Source: Pseudomonas putida
GTDB lineage: Bacteria > Pseudomonadota > Gammaproteobacteria > Pseudomonadales > Pseudomonadaceae
NCBI RefSeq assembly: GCF_001941965.1
Contig: NZ_MKZO01000073.1
Location: 124,001 to 188,000, forward strand
Length of the DNA: 64,000 nt
Reading direction: 5' to 3'
Below the pieces are notes generated by a model, which was not told where the DNA came from, ran no database searches, and saw nothing but the letters and a program-made list of their open reading frames with translations. A program made the translations under genes and the position numbers. Below are positions 8,072 through 16,766 of the stretch, piece by piece (position 1 is the first letter of the stretch; each line of letters opens with the position of its first letter).

Positions 8072-8851
8072 ATGAAGACCACCCACCTGATCGCCGGTCT
8101 GGCCCTGGGCCTGCTGGCCAGCAGCCCGCTGTTCGCCGCTGAGAAGACCCTGCGCATCGGCATCGAGGCGGCCTATCCACCGTTCGCCTTCAAGACCCCG
8201 GACGGCAATATCGCCGGCTTCGACTACGACATCGGCAACGCCCTGTGCGCCGAGATGAAGGTCGAGTGCACGTGGACCGAACAGGAATACGACGGCCTGA
8301 TCCCGTCGCTGAAGGTGAAGAAGATCGACGCGGCACTGTCCTCGATCACCATTACCGAGGACCGCAAGAAGTCCGTGGACTTCAGCCACAAGTACTACTT
8401 CACCGGCGCGCGCCTGGCGATGAAGGAAGGCACCCAGGTCGATGACCAGTACGAAGCCCTGAAAGGCAAGCGCATCGGCGTGCAGCGCGCGACCACCACC
8501 GACCGTTATGTCACCGCGGTGCTGGTGCCCAAAGGCGTGGAAGTGGTGCGCTACACCACCAACGAAGAGATCTTCATGGACATGGCCTCCGGCCGTCTTG
8601 ATGGCGTGTTCGCCGATACCATTCCGCTGCAGTTGGGCTTCCTCGACAGCGACAAGGGCAAGGGCTTCGCGTTCGCCGGCCCCGAGCTGAAGGATCCGAA
8701 GTTCGTCGGTGAAGGTGCCGGTATCGCCGTGCGCAAGGGCAATACCGAGCTGGTCGCGGAACTGAACAAGGCCATCGATGCGATTCGCGCCAATGGTGAG
8801 TACCAGAAGATCCAGGCCAAGTACTTCAAGACCGATATCTACGGCGACTGA
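8072..8851 (+). CDS. periplasmic basic-amino-acid binding protein (ABC transporter), dau-linked
   Basis: Solute-binding protein of the HisJ/ArgT type, 259 residues with a signal peptide (about residues 1-23, ending LFAAEK). The family patterns LRIGIEAAYPPFAFKTPDG, GFDYDIGNALC, and the later GKRIGVQRATTTD and DGVFADT are clear. It converges on dauR. The same gene order occurs in P. aeruginosa (PA3865 beside dauR-dauA-dauB), where it is linked to arginine enantiomer use, so arginine or another cationic amino acid is the likely ligand. No permease genes are adjacent, so it must share a transporter encoded elsewhere. The ATG at 8072 fits the signal peptide. Confidence 0.9.
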   Translation: MKTTHLIAGLALGLLASSPLFAAEKTLRIGIEAAYPPFAFKTPDGNIAGFDYDIGNALCAEMKVECTWTEQEYDGLIPSLKVKKIDAALSSITITEDRKKSVDFSHKYYFTGARLAMKEGTQVDDQYEALKGKRIGVQRATTTDRYVTAVLVPKGVEVVRYTTNEEIFMDMASGRLDGVFADTIPLQLGFLDSDKGKGFAFAGPELKDPKFVGEGAGIAVRKGNTELVAELNKAIDAIRANGEYQKIQAKYFKTDIYGD

Positions 8852-8882
8852 TCTGTCGCCCCGACTCAAGGCCTGAAGCTTC

Positions 8883-9503
8883 TCAGGCCTTGAGTTCCTT
8901 CAGGTGCTTGTACACCGTCGCCCGCCCCATGTTCAGCACATTGGCCACATAGTTGGCCGCACTCTTGCCCTTGAACGCGCCCTCGGCATGCAGCGCCAGG
9001 ACCAGCTCGCGCTTGTGGTCGCGGCTGAGCACGTTGAGGCTCAGCTGACGCTGTCGCAGCCAGCTGTTGAGGAAGGTGTTGATACGCTCCTGCCAGTCAT
9101 CGCGGAACAGCGCATCCGGCTGCGGGATCAGTTTGCTCGGCGAGAGGAACAGGTCCAGCGCCGCCTTGACGTTCTCGAACAGGGAAATGTTCAGGTTGAT
9201 GCACAGCACCGCCAGCGGCTGGCCGGCCGGATCACGCAGCACCGTGCTCAGCGAGCGGATCTTCTGCCCGTCCCAGTTGAGCTTTTCATAAGGCCCGATA
9301 TTGGTCTCGTCGGTGCCGTCCTCGAACATGTCCTCCAGCGCCGCGTCGTCGCCGATCTCGCGCTTGGACAGGTTGTTGGCGATGTAGTCGATCTTCTGCG
9401 TGCGCAGGTCGTGCAGGACCACCTCGGCGTGGGGGAAGAACAGCGTGGCGATGGCGTCGGCGATCGCCCGGTAGTTCTGCAGGAAAGGATCGGGGGTGGG
9501 CAT
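8883..9503 (-). CDS. dauR: DauR-type regulator (YheO-like PAS-HTH)
   Basis: Transcription regulator with an N-terminal YheO-like PAS domain (about residues 8-125, containing HAEVVLHDLRTQKI) and a C-terminal helix-turn-helix (FKGKSAANYVANVLNMGRAT, last 40 residues). In P. aeruginosa DauR represses dauBAR and is relieved by D-arginine. It is the third gene of the dauB-dauA-dauR unit. I prefer the ATG at 9503 (GGAG nine nt upstream, conserved sequence begins at once). The ATG at 9581 overlaps the dauA stop and would add 26 Pro/Ala-rich residues; it remains possible by translational coupling. Confidence 0.88.
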   Translation of the reverse strand: MPTPDPFLQNYRAIADAIATLFFPHAEVVLHDLRTQKIDYIANNLSKREIGDDAALEDMFEDGTDETNIGPYEKLNWDGQKIRSLSTVLRDPAGQPLAVLCINLNISLFENVKAALDLFLSPSKLIPQPDALFRDDWQERINTFLNSWLRQRQLSLNVLSRDHKRELVLALHAEGAFKGKSAANYVANVLNMGRATVYKHLKELKA

Positions 9504-9577
9504 TCGGGCGGGCTCCGCAATGGGGTCGGCGCCCTGCAGGCAGGGCGCTGGGAGTGTGCCGCAATCCGGCGCGGGCG

Positions 9578-10708
9578 TCATCCGCCGAGGCGCGACGGCG
9601 ACAGTTGCGCGGCGCTCAGGCCGAAGCTGCGCAGTTCTTCGGACAGGTCTTCGCCACGCACCAGTGCGGCGCTGGCCTGGCCCATGGCCGGCGAGGTCTG
9701 GATGCCATAGCCACCTTGCGCGGCGACCCAGAACAGGCCGCTCACCTGCGGATCGAAACCGGCTACCAGGTCACCGTCGGCGACGAAGCTGCGCAGTCCG
9801 GCCCAGGTGCGGAACGGGCGACGGATGGTCAGGCTGGTGGCTTCCTCGATCTGGTAGATGCCCAGGGCGATATCCAGCTCTTCCGGCTGCACATCGTGAG
9901 GCTCGACCGGGTCGGCATTGCACGGCGAGCCGAGGAGCATGCCGGCGTCGGGCTTCATGTAGAAGGACTCATCCAGGCTGACCAGCATTGGCCAGGCATG
10001 GGTATCGAGGTCCGCCGGGCCTTCGAAGATGAAGGCGGCACGGCGCTTCGGTTGCAGGCCCAGCGCTTGCGCGCCCGCCAGCTCACCGATCCTGTCGGCC
10101 CAGGCCCCGGCTGCGTTGATCAGCACCGGTGCGCGGAACTGACCGCGGGAGGTTTCGACCAGCCACTGGCCTTCCGCGTCCTTGGTCAGCCCGAGGACTT
10201 CGCAATCGCCATGGATTTCGCCCTGCTGGCGACGGATCCCGCGCAGGTAGCCCTGGTGCAGGCCATCGGTATCGATGTCGCTGGCGCTGGGGTCGTACAG
10301 GGCGCCGTGGACCTTTTCCCGCTTGAGCACCGGAATCCGCGCACAGGCTTCATCGGCACTGAGCAGCTGCATGTCCGGCACGCAGGCGCGGGCGCTGTCG
10401 AACTGGCGCTGGAGCTCTTCGGCATCGCCTTCGAAGTCCACGGTCATTTCGCCGCGCGGGGTCAGTAATGGATGTTCGGCGAAACCGGCCGGTGGCTGGT
10501 CGAAGAAGGCCCGGCTGGCGAGGGTCAGGGCACGCACCTGCGGGGTGCCGTAGGCGGCGGTGTACAGCGCCGCCGAGCGGCCAGTGGAGTGGTAGCCCGG
10601 CAGGGTTTCACGCTCCAGCAGCACGACCTTGCCGTGGTGCGCCAGCCAGTAGCCGGTGGACGCGCCGGCGATACCGGCGCCGATGATGAGGTAGTCGGCC
10701 TGTTGCAT
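9578..10708 (-). CDS. dauA: DauA, FAD-dependent D-arginine dehydrogenase
   Basis: Flavoenzyme that oxidises D-arginine and other D-amino acids to 2-ketoacids, first step of D-to-L arginine conversion. The 376 residues begin with the dinucleotide-binding motif GAGIAGAS (residues 10-17). Residues known from the P. aeruginosa enzyme structure can be placed: Ser45, Thr50, Tyr53 and Glu87 are kept, but residue 48 is Leu where I recall His in P. aeruginosa. The C-terminal FAD region GLRSFVADGDLVAG and AAQGGYGIQTS is intact. It lies between dauB (15 bp gap) and dauR. Other D-amino acids could be preferred, given the residue 48 change. Confidence 0.93.
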   Translation of the reverse strand: MQQADYLIIGAGIAGASTGYWLAHHGKVVLLERETLPGYHSTGRSAALYTAAYGTPQVRALTLASRAFFDQPPAGFAEHPLLTPRGEMTVDFEGDAEELQRQFDSARACVPDMQLLSADEACARIPVLKREKVHGALYDPSASDIDTDGLHQGYLRGIRRQQGEIHGDCEVLGLTKDAEGQWLVETSRGQFRAPVLINAAGAWADRIGELAGAQALGLQPKRRAAFIFEGPADLDTHAWPMLVSLDESFYMKPDAGMLLGSPCNADPVEPHDVQPEELDIALGIYQIEEATSLTIRRPFRTWAGLRSFVADGDLVAGFDPQVSGLFWVAAQGGYGIQTSPAMGQASAALVRGEDLSEELRSFGLSAAQLSPSRLGG

Positions 10709-10723
10709 GACGGTCTCCGCGAC

Positions 10724-11674
10724 TCAGTGGTTGCACTGCAGGTGGTAGAGGGCATTGGCCAGGGCGATATCTTCCAGGCCGAGGCCGATGGAGCGGAAGA
10801 ACGCGTGGCGCTTGTACTCGGGACGGGCGGCGTGGCCGCTGACCAGTTCCGGCAGGTCGCCGACGATGGCCGCTTCGTTCCAGCCATGCTGCTCGGCGGC
10901 CAGGCGCATCTCGCCGGCGCTGCCGGGGGTGGTCTTGCGGTAGTCGCAGTAGACGTCCATGTCCGCCAGGCTGGCCGGTGGCACTTCGTGGGCGCGCACG
11001 GCATTGGTGCTGATCGAGGTGATCAGGGCCGGTTTGCCCAGGCGCGCCGGGTCGATCACCGGCTTGGCCGAGGAGGTGCAGAGCAGGATGACGTCGGCGT
11101 CGTGCAGGGCGCTGTCGAGGTCGTCTTGCAGGCTGAGGCGGCTGTCCAGGGCGAGAAGGGCGTTGCGCTGCTCGGCGCTTTTGCCTGGCAGGGACGGCGA
11201 ATGCAGGCGGATGTCCTGCCATTCGCGCAGTTCGCGGATGTAGTGCAGGTGGGCGCGGGCGATGGCGCCGCTGCCGATGATCGTCAGGCGGCGGGCGTCG
11301 CTCGGCGCCAGGGCATCGACGGCCACGGCGGTGGTGGCGGCGGTGCGCGCGGTGGTCAGTTCACCGGCGTCGCAGAGCAGCAGGGGCTGGCCGCTGTCCA
11401 TGGACATCAGCAGGGTCCAGGCGGTGACCAGGGCGCCTTGCTCGCGAACGATGTAGGGCGAGGTCTTGACCCCGTAGACCCGGTCTTCGGCGAGGACGCC
11501 GCCGTAGTTGATGAAGTCGCCCTGGCCGGACGGGAATTCCACCAGTTGCTGGGGCGGCTGCACCGCCTGGCCGGCGGCGAGGTCGCGGAACAGGTCGCGC
11601 AACACCCGGGGGACATCCACCTGGGCGAGCAGTTGACGGGCTTGCTGCTGATCGAGGACTAGAGGCGCGGCCAT
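10724..11674 (-). CDS. dauB: DauB, NAD(P)H-dependent imino acid reductase / L-arginine dehydrogenase
   Basis: Member of the ornithine cyclodeaminase/mu-crystallin family; in P. aeruginosa it reduces 2-ketoarginine (with ammonia) to L-arginine, completing the inversion begun by DauA. The 316 residues show the family N-terminal substrate region (GDFINYGG, GVKTSPY), the cofactor motif GSGAIARAH near residue 133 and CDAGELTTARTAAT before it. It is first in dauB-dauA-dauR, with the candidate operator at 11713-11727 just upstream. Confidence 0.92.
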   Translation of the reverse strand: MAAPLVLDQQQARQLLAQVDVPRVLRDLFRDLAAGQAVQPPQQLVEFPSGQGDFINYGGVLAEDRVYGVKTSPYIVREQGALVTAWTLLMSMDSGQPLLLCDAGELTTARTAATTAVAVDALAPSDARRLTIIGSGAIARAHLHYIRELREWQDIRLHSPSLPGKSAEQRNALLALDSRLSLQDDLDSALHDADVILLCTSSAKPVIDPARLGKPALITSISTNAVRAHEVPPASLADMDVYCDYRKTTPGSAGEMRLAAEQHGWNEAAIVGDLPELVSGHAARPEYKRHAFFRSIGLGLEDIALANALYHLQCNH

Positions 11675-11700
11675 TCGGTGGGACTCCCGGGGTTCGGTTT

Positions 11701-11734
11701 TAAACTAATTTTTCCATTATGGACTTTTAGTTTA
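11701..11734 (-). promoter_or_regulatory. dauB operator region: nested palindromes, candidate DauR site
   Basis: A perfect inverted repeat TAAACTAA (11701-11708) / TTAGTTTA (11727-11734) encloses TCCATTATGGA (11713-11723). Read on the minus strand, 11727-11713 is AAAGTCCATAATGGA, the same motif as at 7964-7978. It lies 27-60 bp upstream of the dauB start, a usual place for an operator. Confidence 0.55.
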
Positions 11735-11775
11735 AGAATTTGCCATCCCCCGGGTCGGAAATTTGTGCTGTTGCT

Positions 11776-11875
11776 CAGGGCCCTATCGCTGGCAAGCCAG
11801 CTCCCACAGGTACTGCACATGACTTGAGATGTGCAGGGACCCTGTGGGAGCTGGCTTGCCAGCGATGAGGCCCTG
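11776..11875. repeat. REP doublet between dauB and rhlB
   Basis: Inverted arms 11776-11810 and 11841-11875 contain CAGGGCC, ATCGCTGGCAAGCCAGC and CTCCCACAGG with one mismatch block, and the spacer folds again on GCACAT/ATGTGC. It sits between the dauB promoter and the rhlB terminator. Confidence 0.88.
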
Positions 11876-11900
11876 AAGAACACCAAAAAATCCCAGGCAT

Positions 11901-11930
11901 AAAAAAACGCAGTCCGAAGACTGCGTTCCT
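11901..11930 (-). terminator. intrinsic terminator of rhlB
   Basis: On the minus strand AACGCAGTC-TTCG-GACTGCGTT (11927-11906) is followed by a run of T down to 11901. The stable TTCG tetraloop and U tract are typical. Confidence 0.93.
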
Positions 11931-11935
11931 TCCAA

Positions 11936-13396
11936 TCACCCGTGTTTCTTCGGCACCGGCTTGAGCAACTCCGTAGGCGGCATCTCGCAACTGATCTTGC
12001 GCCCCAGCAGTTCCTCGATCGCCGGCAACTGGTAGGAGTCATCCTCACCGGCAAAGCTGATCGACACCCCACTGGTCCCGGCCCGGCCGGTCCGGCCGAT
12101 ACGGTGCACGTAGTCGTCCGGGTCTTCCGGCAGGGTGAAGTTGATCACGTGGCTGATGCCATCGATGTGAATCCCGCGACCCGCCACGTCGGTGGCGACC
12201 AGCACGGTAATCCGGCCTTCACGGAAGTTCTCCAGGGTGCGAATGCGCTTGTGCTGCGGCACATCGCCGGACAACTGTGCGGCATTCACGCCATCACGCA
12301 CCAGGCGCTCTTCGATCCGCCGCACTTCGTCCTTGCGGTTGGCGAAGACGATGACCCGCTCCCACTTGTTCTCGGTGACCAGGTTGTACAGCAACTTGTA
12401 CTTGTCGCTGCCGGCCACGGCGTAGACGTGCTGTTCCACGGTTTCGCTGGCGACGTTCTCCGGCTCGATCTCGACGATCGCCGGGTTGGTGGTCCACTGC
12501 TTGGCCAGGTTCATCACGTCTTCGGTGAAGGTGGCGGAGAACAGCAGGGTCTGGCGCTCGCTCTTCGGCGGGGTCTGGCGAATGATCTGGCGCACCTGCG
12601 GGATGAAACCCATGTCGAGCATGCGGTCGGCTTCGTCCAGGACCATCACCTCGACCATGTCCAGGTGCACCTCACCGCGCTGGTTGAAGTCCAGCAGGCG
12701 GCCCGGGGTGGCGACCAGGATGTCGCAGTGGCGGGCTTCGAGGGCCTTGAGCTGCTTGTCGTAGTCCATGCCGCCGACGAAGGTCATCACGTTGAGGCCG
12801 GTGTACCTGGTCAGTTGCTCGGCGTCCTTGGCGATCTGCACCACCAGCTCGCGGGTCGGAGCGATGATCAGCGCCCGTGGCTCACCCATGTAGCGCTCTT
12901 TCGGCGGCGGGGTCTGCTGCAACTGGGTGATGATCGAGATCAGGAAGGCCGCAGTCTTGCCGGTACCGGTCTGGGCCCGGCCGATGGCGTCCTGGCCGCG
13001 CAGGGTGAAACCCAGCACCTGGGCCTGGATCGGCGTGCAATACGGGAAACCGAGGTCATGGATGGCGTGCATCAGCTCGGGGGAGAGCTTGAAGTCGTGG
13101 AAACGGGTCTTGCCTTCCTGCGGCTCGACCACGAAGTCTTCCAGCTTCCAGGTCGAGGCCTGGGGTTTCGGCTTGCGCTCGCGGCGCGGCTTGGCGGCAG
13201 GTGCAGGCTCGCTGCGGGCAGGTTTGGCCGCTTCCTTGACCTCGGCGCGGGCAGGCGCTTCGGGCTTGCGCGGGGCGACGGGCGTGGGGGCGGGAGCGGG
13301 TGCCGGGGCAGGTGGCTGCATCACGGGAGCAGCGCTTTCGGCGACGAGTTGCTCAACCTCGCCTTTGCCGAACATCTTCTTGAGTGCTTTGAGCAC
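11936..13396 (-). CDS. rhlB: RhlB-type DEAD-box ATP-dependent RNA helicase
   Basis: RNA helicase of 486 residues; RhlB partners RNase E in the degradosome of gamma-proteobacteria. The first about 85 residues are a low-complexity Pro/Ala/Lys-rich extension, followed by the helicase core. Motif I AQTGTGKT, Ia PTRELVVQ, Ib TPGRLLD, II DEAD, III SAT and VI HRIGRTGRAG are intact. Translation starts at the GTG at 13396 preceded by GAGAAGA. Gene order rhlB-dauB matches P. aeruginosa PA3861-PA3862. RhlE-type proteins are related, but context and sequence favour RhlB. Confidence 0.92.
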   Translation of the reverse strand: MLKALKKMFGKGEVEQLVAESAAPVMQPPAPAPAPAPTPVAPRKPEAPARAEVKEAAKPARSEPAPAAKPRRERKPKPQASTWKLEDFVVEPQEGKTRFHDFKLSPELMHAIHDLGFPYCTPIQAQVLGFTLRGQDAIGRAQTGTGKTAAFLISIITQLQQTPPPKERYMGEPRALIIAPTRELVVQIAKDAEQLTRYTGLNVMTFVGGMDYDKQLKALEARHCDILVATPGRLLDFNQRGEVHLDMVEVMVLDEADRMLDMGFIPQVRQIIRQTPPKSERQTLLFSATFTEDVMNLAKQWTTNPAIVEIEPENVASETVEQHVYAVAGSDKYKLLYNLVTENKWERVIVFANRKDEVRRIEERLVRDGVNAAQLSGDVPQHKRIRTLENFREGRITVLVATDVAGRGIHIDGISHVINFTLPEDPDDYVHRIGRTGRAGTSGVSISFAGEDDSYQLPAIEELLGRKISCEMPPTELLKPVPKKHG

Positions 13397-13498
13397 GATC
13401 TTCTCATCGATTGGTTAAGGAATGTACGCCGGGCAGTGTAATGCAAGATTCGGGCTCGGCGTAGTGGATTGATCCGACAACTACAGGTAATGCGACAT

Positions 13499-14155
13499 TC
13501 AGCGCAGACGCTCGCTCAACCAGTGATAGATGTCGCGGATTTCGTCCTGCACCACCTCGTGCTCCATCGGGTACTCCTGCCAGTTGGCGCTGACGCCCCA
13601 CTGCTTGAGGTATTCGAAGGCGGTACGACCCATGGAGGTCAGGACCACCGGGTCGTGCATGCCATGCAGGCACAGCGCCGGGATGCGCTGCTGGCTGGCG
13701 CTGAGCTGGGTGTCTTGCTGGAAGGTCGGGGCGTAGGTGGAGAGGGCCAGTACCCCGCCGAGGGCACTTTGCCACCTTCTATAGGCAGTGTGCAGCACCA
13801 CGGCACCGCCCTGGGAGAAACCGGCGAGAACGATGCGCGTCGGGTCGATGCCGGCGGCGCGTTGTTCCTCGATCAGGGCGATGACCTGCTCGGCGGACTC
13901 TTCCAGTTGCGCCTCGTCGATGGCCCTGGCCGGGCTCATGGCCTTGATGTCGTACCAACTGGGCATTTCATAGCCACCGTTGATCGTCACCGCACGACTC
14001 GGCGCCTGGGGCATAACGAAACGGGTACTGAGCAGGTGTTCCTGCAACGCTTCGGCCACCGGCATGAAGTCGTAGCGATCGGCGCCCAGGCCGTGCAACC
14101 AGATCACACAGGCGTCGGCGGTGTTCTGGGGTTCGAGAATCAAAGGCTTGGTCAT
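13499..14155 (-). CDS. carboxylesterase of the acyl-protein thioesterase family (P. fluorescens EstB-like)
   Basis: Cytosolic alpha/beta hydrolase that cleaves short-chain carboxyl esters. Its 218 residues equal the length of the crystallised P. fluorescens carboxylesterase, and the catalytic triad falls at the same positions: Ser114 in GFSQGG, Asp168 and His199. The oxyanion region WLHGLGADRYDF is also present. I start it at the ATG at 14155, with GGAG five nt upstream, rather than at in-frame codons further upstream. It is divergent from aapJ and separated from it by a 335-bp regulatory region. Confidence 0.93.
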   Translation of the reverse strand: MTKPLILEPQNTADACVIWLHGLGADRYDFMPVAEALQEHLLSTRFVMPQAPSRAVTINGGYEMPSWYDIKAMSPARAIDEAQLEESAEQVIALIEEQRAAGIDPTRIVLAGFSQGGAVVLHTAYRRWQSALGGVLALSTYAPTFQQDTQLSASQQRIPALCLHGMHDPVVLTSMGRTAFEYLKQWGVSANWQEYPMEHEVVQDEIRDIYHWLSERLR

Positions 14156-14490
14156 GACTGCTCCGAAGTAGTGCACGCGATCTCAATGCGGTGCATGAAA
14201 AAAAGGCACGCGAGGGCCACAGGGAAAAAAGATGTCGCATTGCTATAACTTTGCCAGTTGCCAAAGGCTGAACCGCTTTAGCCGGGCGATGTGGTACGCG
14301 CTTTGCTACACCCCCTTCGACATGATGCGGCGTGTTTCCTCGGTAACACCTTCTCATGGGAAAACCAAGGCTGTCACAGAACAGCGAATTGCGCCAATTG
14401 ACCCAATAACAAGCCGAAACGGGTCGGATGCGCCTCATAAGGGTGCGGTGCAAGCCGGCTCAACACAATAAGAGCGAACTGGAGGTTTTA
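14156..14490. other. intergenic control region of aapJ
   Basis: The 335 bp between the divergent esterase and aapJ hold a sigma-54-type promoter at 14292-14308 (listed separately) and the aapJ ribosome site GGAGG at about 14481. The rest, including an AT-richer stretch near 14200-14270 where an activator would be expected to bind, shows no gene and no motif I can name. Confidence 0.6.
14292..14308 (+). promoter_or_regulatory. sigma-54 (RpoN) type promoter for aapJQMP
   Basis: TGGTACGCGCTTTGCTA has the invariant GG (14293-14294) and GC (14305-14306) twelve bases apart and closely follows TGGCACG-N4-TTGCW. It would start transcription near 14318, about 170 nt before aapJ. Sigma-54 control is common for amino-acid transporters in pseudomonads. 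Confidence 0.7.
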
Positions 14491-15519
14491 ATGAAGATGT
14501 TGAAGTCCACCCTGGCAGTCATGACGGCTGCCGCAGCGCTGGGCCTGAGTTCCTTTGCCCAGGCGGGTGCAACCCTGGATGCGGTGCAGAAGAAAGGCTT
14601 CGTTCAGTGTGGCGTGAGTGACGGTCTGCCGGGCTTCTCGGTACCGGACGCCAAGGGCACCATCATCGGCATCGACGCTGATGTCTGCCGCGCGGTTGCT
14701 GCAGCCGTGTTCGGCGATGCGACCAAGGTCAAGTTCAGCCAGCTGAACGCCAAGGAGCGTTTCACCGCCCTGCAATCCGGTGAAGTCGACGTGCTGTCGC
14801 GCAACACCACCTGGACCAGCTCCCGCGACGCGGGCATGGGCCTGGTCTTTGCCGGTGTCACCTACTACGACGGCATCGGCTTCCTGGTGAACAAGAAGCT
14901 CGGCGTTTCCAGCGCCAAGGAACTGGACGGTGCAACCATCTGCATCCAGGCCGGTACCACCACCGAGCTGAACGTCTCCGACTACTTCCGCGCCAACGGC
15001 CTGAAGTACACCCCGATCACCTTCGACACCTCCGATGAAAGCGCCAAGTCGCTGGAATCCGGTCGTTGCGACGTCCTGACCTCGGACAAGTCGCAGCTCT
15101 ACGCACAACGCTCCAAGCTGGCTTCGCCGACCGACTACGTCGTGCTGCCGGAAACCATTTCCAAGGAGCCGCTGGGCCCTGTGGTGCGCAAAGGCGACGA
15201 AGAGTGGTTCGCCATCGTCAAGTGGACCCTGTTCGCCATGCTCAACGCCGAGGAAATGGGCGTGACCTCGAAGAACGTCGAGGCCGAAGCCAAGTCCACC
15301 AAGAACCCGGACGTGGCCCGTATGCTCGGCGCCGACGGCGAGTACGGCAAGGACCTGAAACTTCCGAAGGACTGGGTAGTGAAGATCGTCAAGGAAGTGG
15401 GTAACTACGGCGAAGTGTTCGAGCGCAACCTTGGCAAGAGCACCCCGCTGCAGATCGATCGCGGTCTGAACGCCCTGTGGAACCAAGGCGGCATCCAGTA
15501 CGCGCCACCAGTGCGCTGA
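14491..15519 (+). CDS. aapJ: AapJ, periplasmic general L-amino acid binding protein
   Basis: Solute-binding protein of the AapJ/BztA type for the polar amino-acid ABC transporter AapJQMP (glutamate, aspartate, glutamine and others in characterised systems). It has 342 residues with a signal peptide ending SFAQAG near residue 25. Family features include QCGVSDGLPGFSVPD, the ligand-loop SRNTTWTSSRDA, and DVLTSDKSQL. The ATG at 14491 has GGAGG upstream. It begins a four-gene operon, and the long form (about 340 residues against about 260 for HisJ types) separates it from the dau-linked binding protein. Confidence 0.94.
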   Translation: MKMLKSTLAVMTAAAALGLSSFAQAGATLDAVQKKGFVQCGVSDGLPGFSVPDAKGTIIGIDADVCRAVAAAVFGDATKVKFSQLNAKERFTALQSGEVDVLSRNTTWTSSRDAGMGLVFAGVTYYDGIGFLVNKKLGVSSAKELDGATICIQAGTTTELNVSDYFRANGLKYTPITFDTSDESAKSLESGRCDVLTSDKSQLYAQRSKLASPTDYVVLPETISKEPLGPVVRKGDEEWFAIVKWTLFAMLNAEEMGVTSKNVEAEAKSTKNPDVARMLGADGEYGKDLKLPKDWVVKIVKEVGNYGEVFERNLGKSTPLQIDRGLNALWNQGGIQYAPPVR

Positions 15520-15586
15520 TTGGCCGGGCCCGCGGTGACGCTTCCGTCATCGCGGGCTGTTTCGTTCCTTACCATCGGGGCATTTC

Positions 15587-16756
15587 ATGCACAATCCACC
15601 CAGGGGCTTGTCCCTTAGCGATCCACGCGTTCGCGCGTGGCTGTTCCAGATCCTCACGATCATCTTCGTGGTCGGTCTGGGCTGGTATCTGTTCCACAAC
15701 ACCCAGACCAACCTGCAGCACCGGGGCATCACCTCGGGCTTCGACTTTCTCGAGCGCAGCGCCGGCTTCGGCATCGCCCAGCATCTGATTCCCTACACCG
15801 AATCCGACTCCTATGCGCGGGTCTTCGTCATCGGCCTGCTCAACACGCTGCTGGTGACCTTCATCGGCATCGTCCTGGCGACCCTGCTCGGCTTCATCAT
15901 CGGTGTGGCGCGGCTGTCGCCGAACTGGATGATCAACAAGCTGGCCACCGTCTACGTCGAGACGTTCCGCAACATCCCGCCGCTTTTGCAGATCCTCTTC
16001 TGGTACTTCGCGGTGTTCCTGACCCTGCCGGGACCGCGGGGCAGCATCAACATCAACGACACCTTCTTCATCAGCAACCGCGGGCTGAACATGCCCGGGG
16101 CCTCGGCTGCCGAGGGCTTCTGGCCGTTCGCCGTCGCCGTGCTGCTGGCGATCGCCGCCGTGGTGTTCATGGTGCGCTGGGCCAACCGCCGCTTCGAGGC
16201 GACCGGCGAGCCGTTCCACAAGTTCTGGGCCGCCCTCGGCCTGCTGCTGGTGATCCCGGGCCTGAGCGTGCTGCTGTTCGGCAACCCGCTGAGCTGGGAA
16301 CTGCCGGAATTGAAAGGATTCAACTTCGCTGGCGGCTGGGTATTGATCCCCGAGCTGCTGGCGCTGACCCTGGCCCTGACCATCTACACCGCGGCGTTCA
16401 TCGCCGAGATCGTCCGCTCCGGGATCCGCTCGGTGAGCCACGGCCAGACCGAAGCCGCCCGTTCCCTCGGCCTGCGTGAAGGCCCGACCCTGCGCAAGGT
16501 GATCATTCCCCAGGCCATGCGGGTGATCATTCCGCCGCTGACCAGCCAATACCTGAACCTGGCGAAGAACTCCTCGCTGGCGGCCGGTATCGGCTACCCG
16601 GAAATGGTTTCGCTGTTCGCCGGCACCGTGCTCAACCAGACCGGGCAGGCCATCGAAGTGATCGCCATCACCATGAGCGTGTACCTGGCCATCAGCATCA
16701 GCATTTCCCTGCTGATGAACTGGTACAACAAGCGCATTGCGCTGATCGAGCGGTAA
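15587..16756 (+). CDS. aapQ: AapQ, amino-acid ABC transporter permease
   Basis: First inner-membrane permease of the Aap transporter, 389 residues with about eight hydrophobic segments (the first near residues 20-40). The C-terminal half carries the permease EAA loop, EAARSLGLREGPTLRKVI, that docks with the ATPase. The longer N-terminal half is typical of AapQ/BztB compared with short HisQ types. It follows aapJ after 67 bp, and aapM begins 10 bp after its stop. Confidence 0.94.
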   Translation: MHNPPRGLSLSDPRVRAWLFQILTIIFVVGLGWYLFHNTQTNLQHRGITSGFDFLERSAGFGIAQHLIPYTESDSYARVFVIGLLNTLLVTFIGIVLATLLGFIIGVARLSPNWMINKLATVYVETFRNIPPLLQILFWYFAVFLTLPGPRGSININDTFFISNRGLNMPGASAAEGFWPFAVAVLLAIAAVVFMVRWANRRFEATGEPFHKFWAALGLLLVIPGLSVLLFGNPLSWELPELKGFNFAGGWVLIPELLALTLALTIYTAAFIAEIVRSGIRSVSHGQTEAARSLGLREGPTLRKVIIPQAMRVIIPPLTSQYLNLAKNSSLAAGIGYPEMVSLFAGTVLNQTGQAIEVIAITMSVYLAISISISLLMNWYNKRIALIER

Positions 16757-16766
16757 GGAGACGCGC

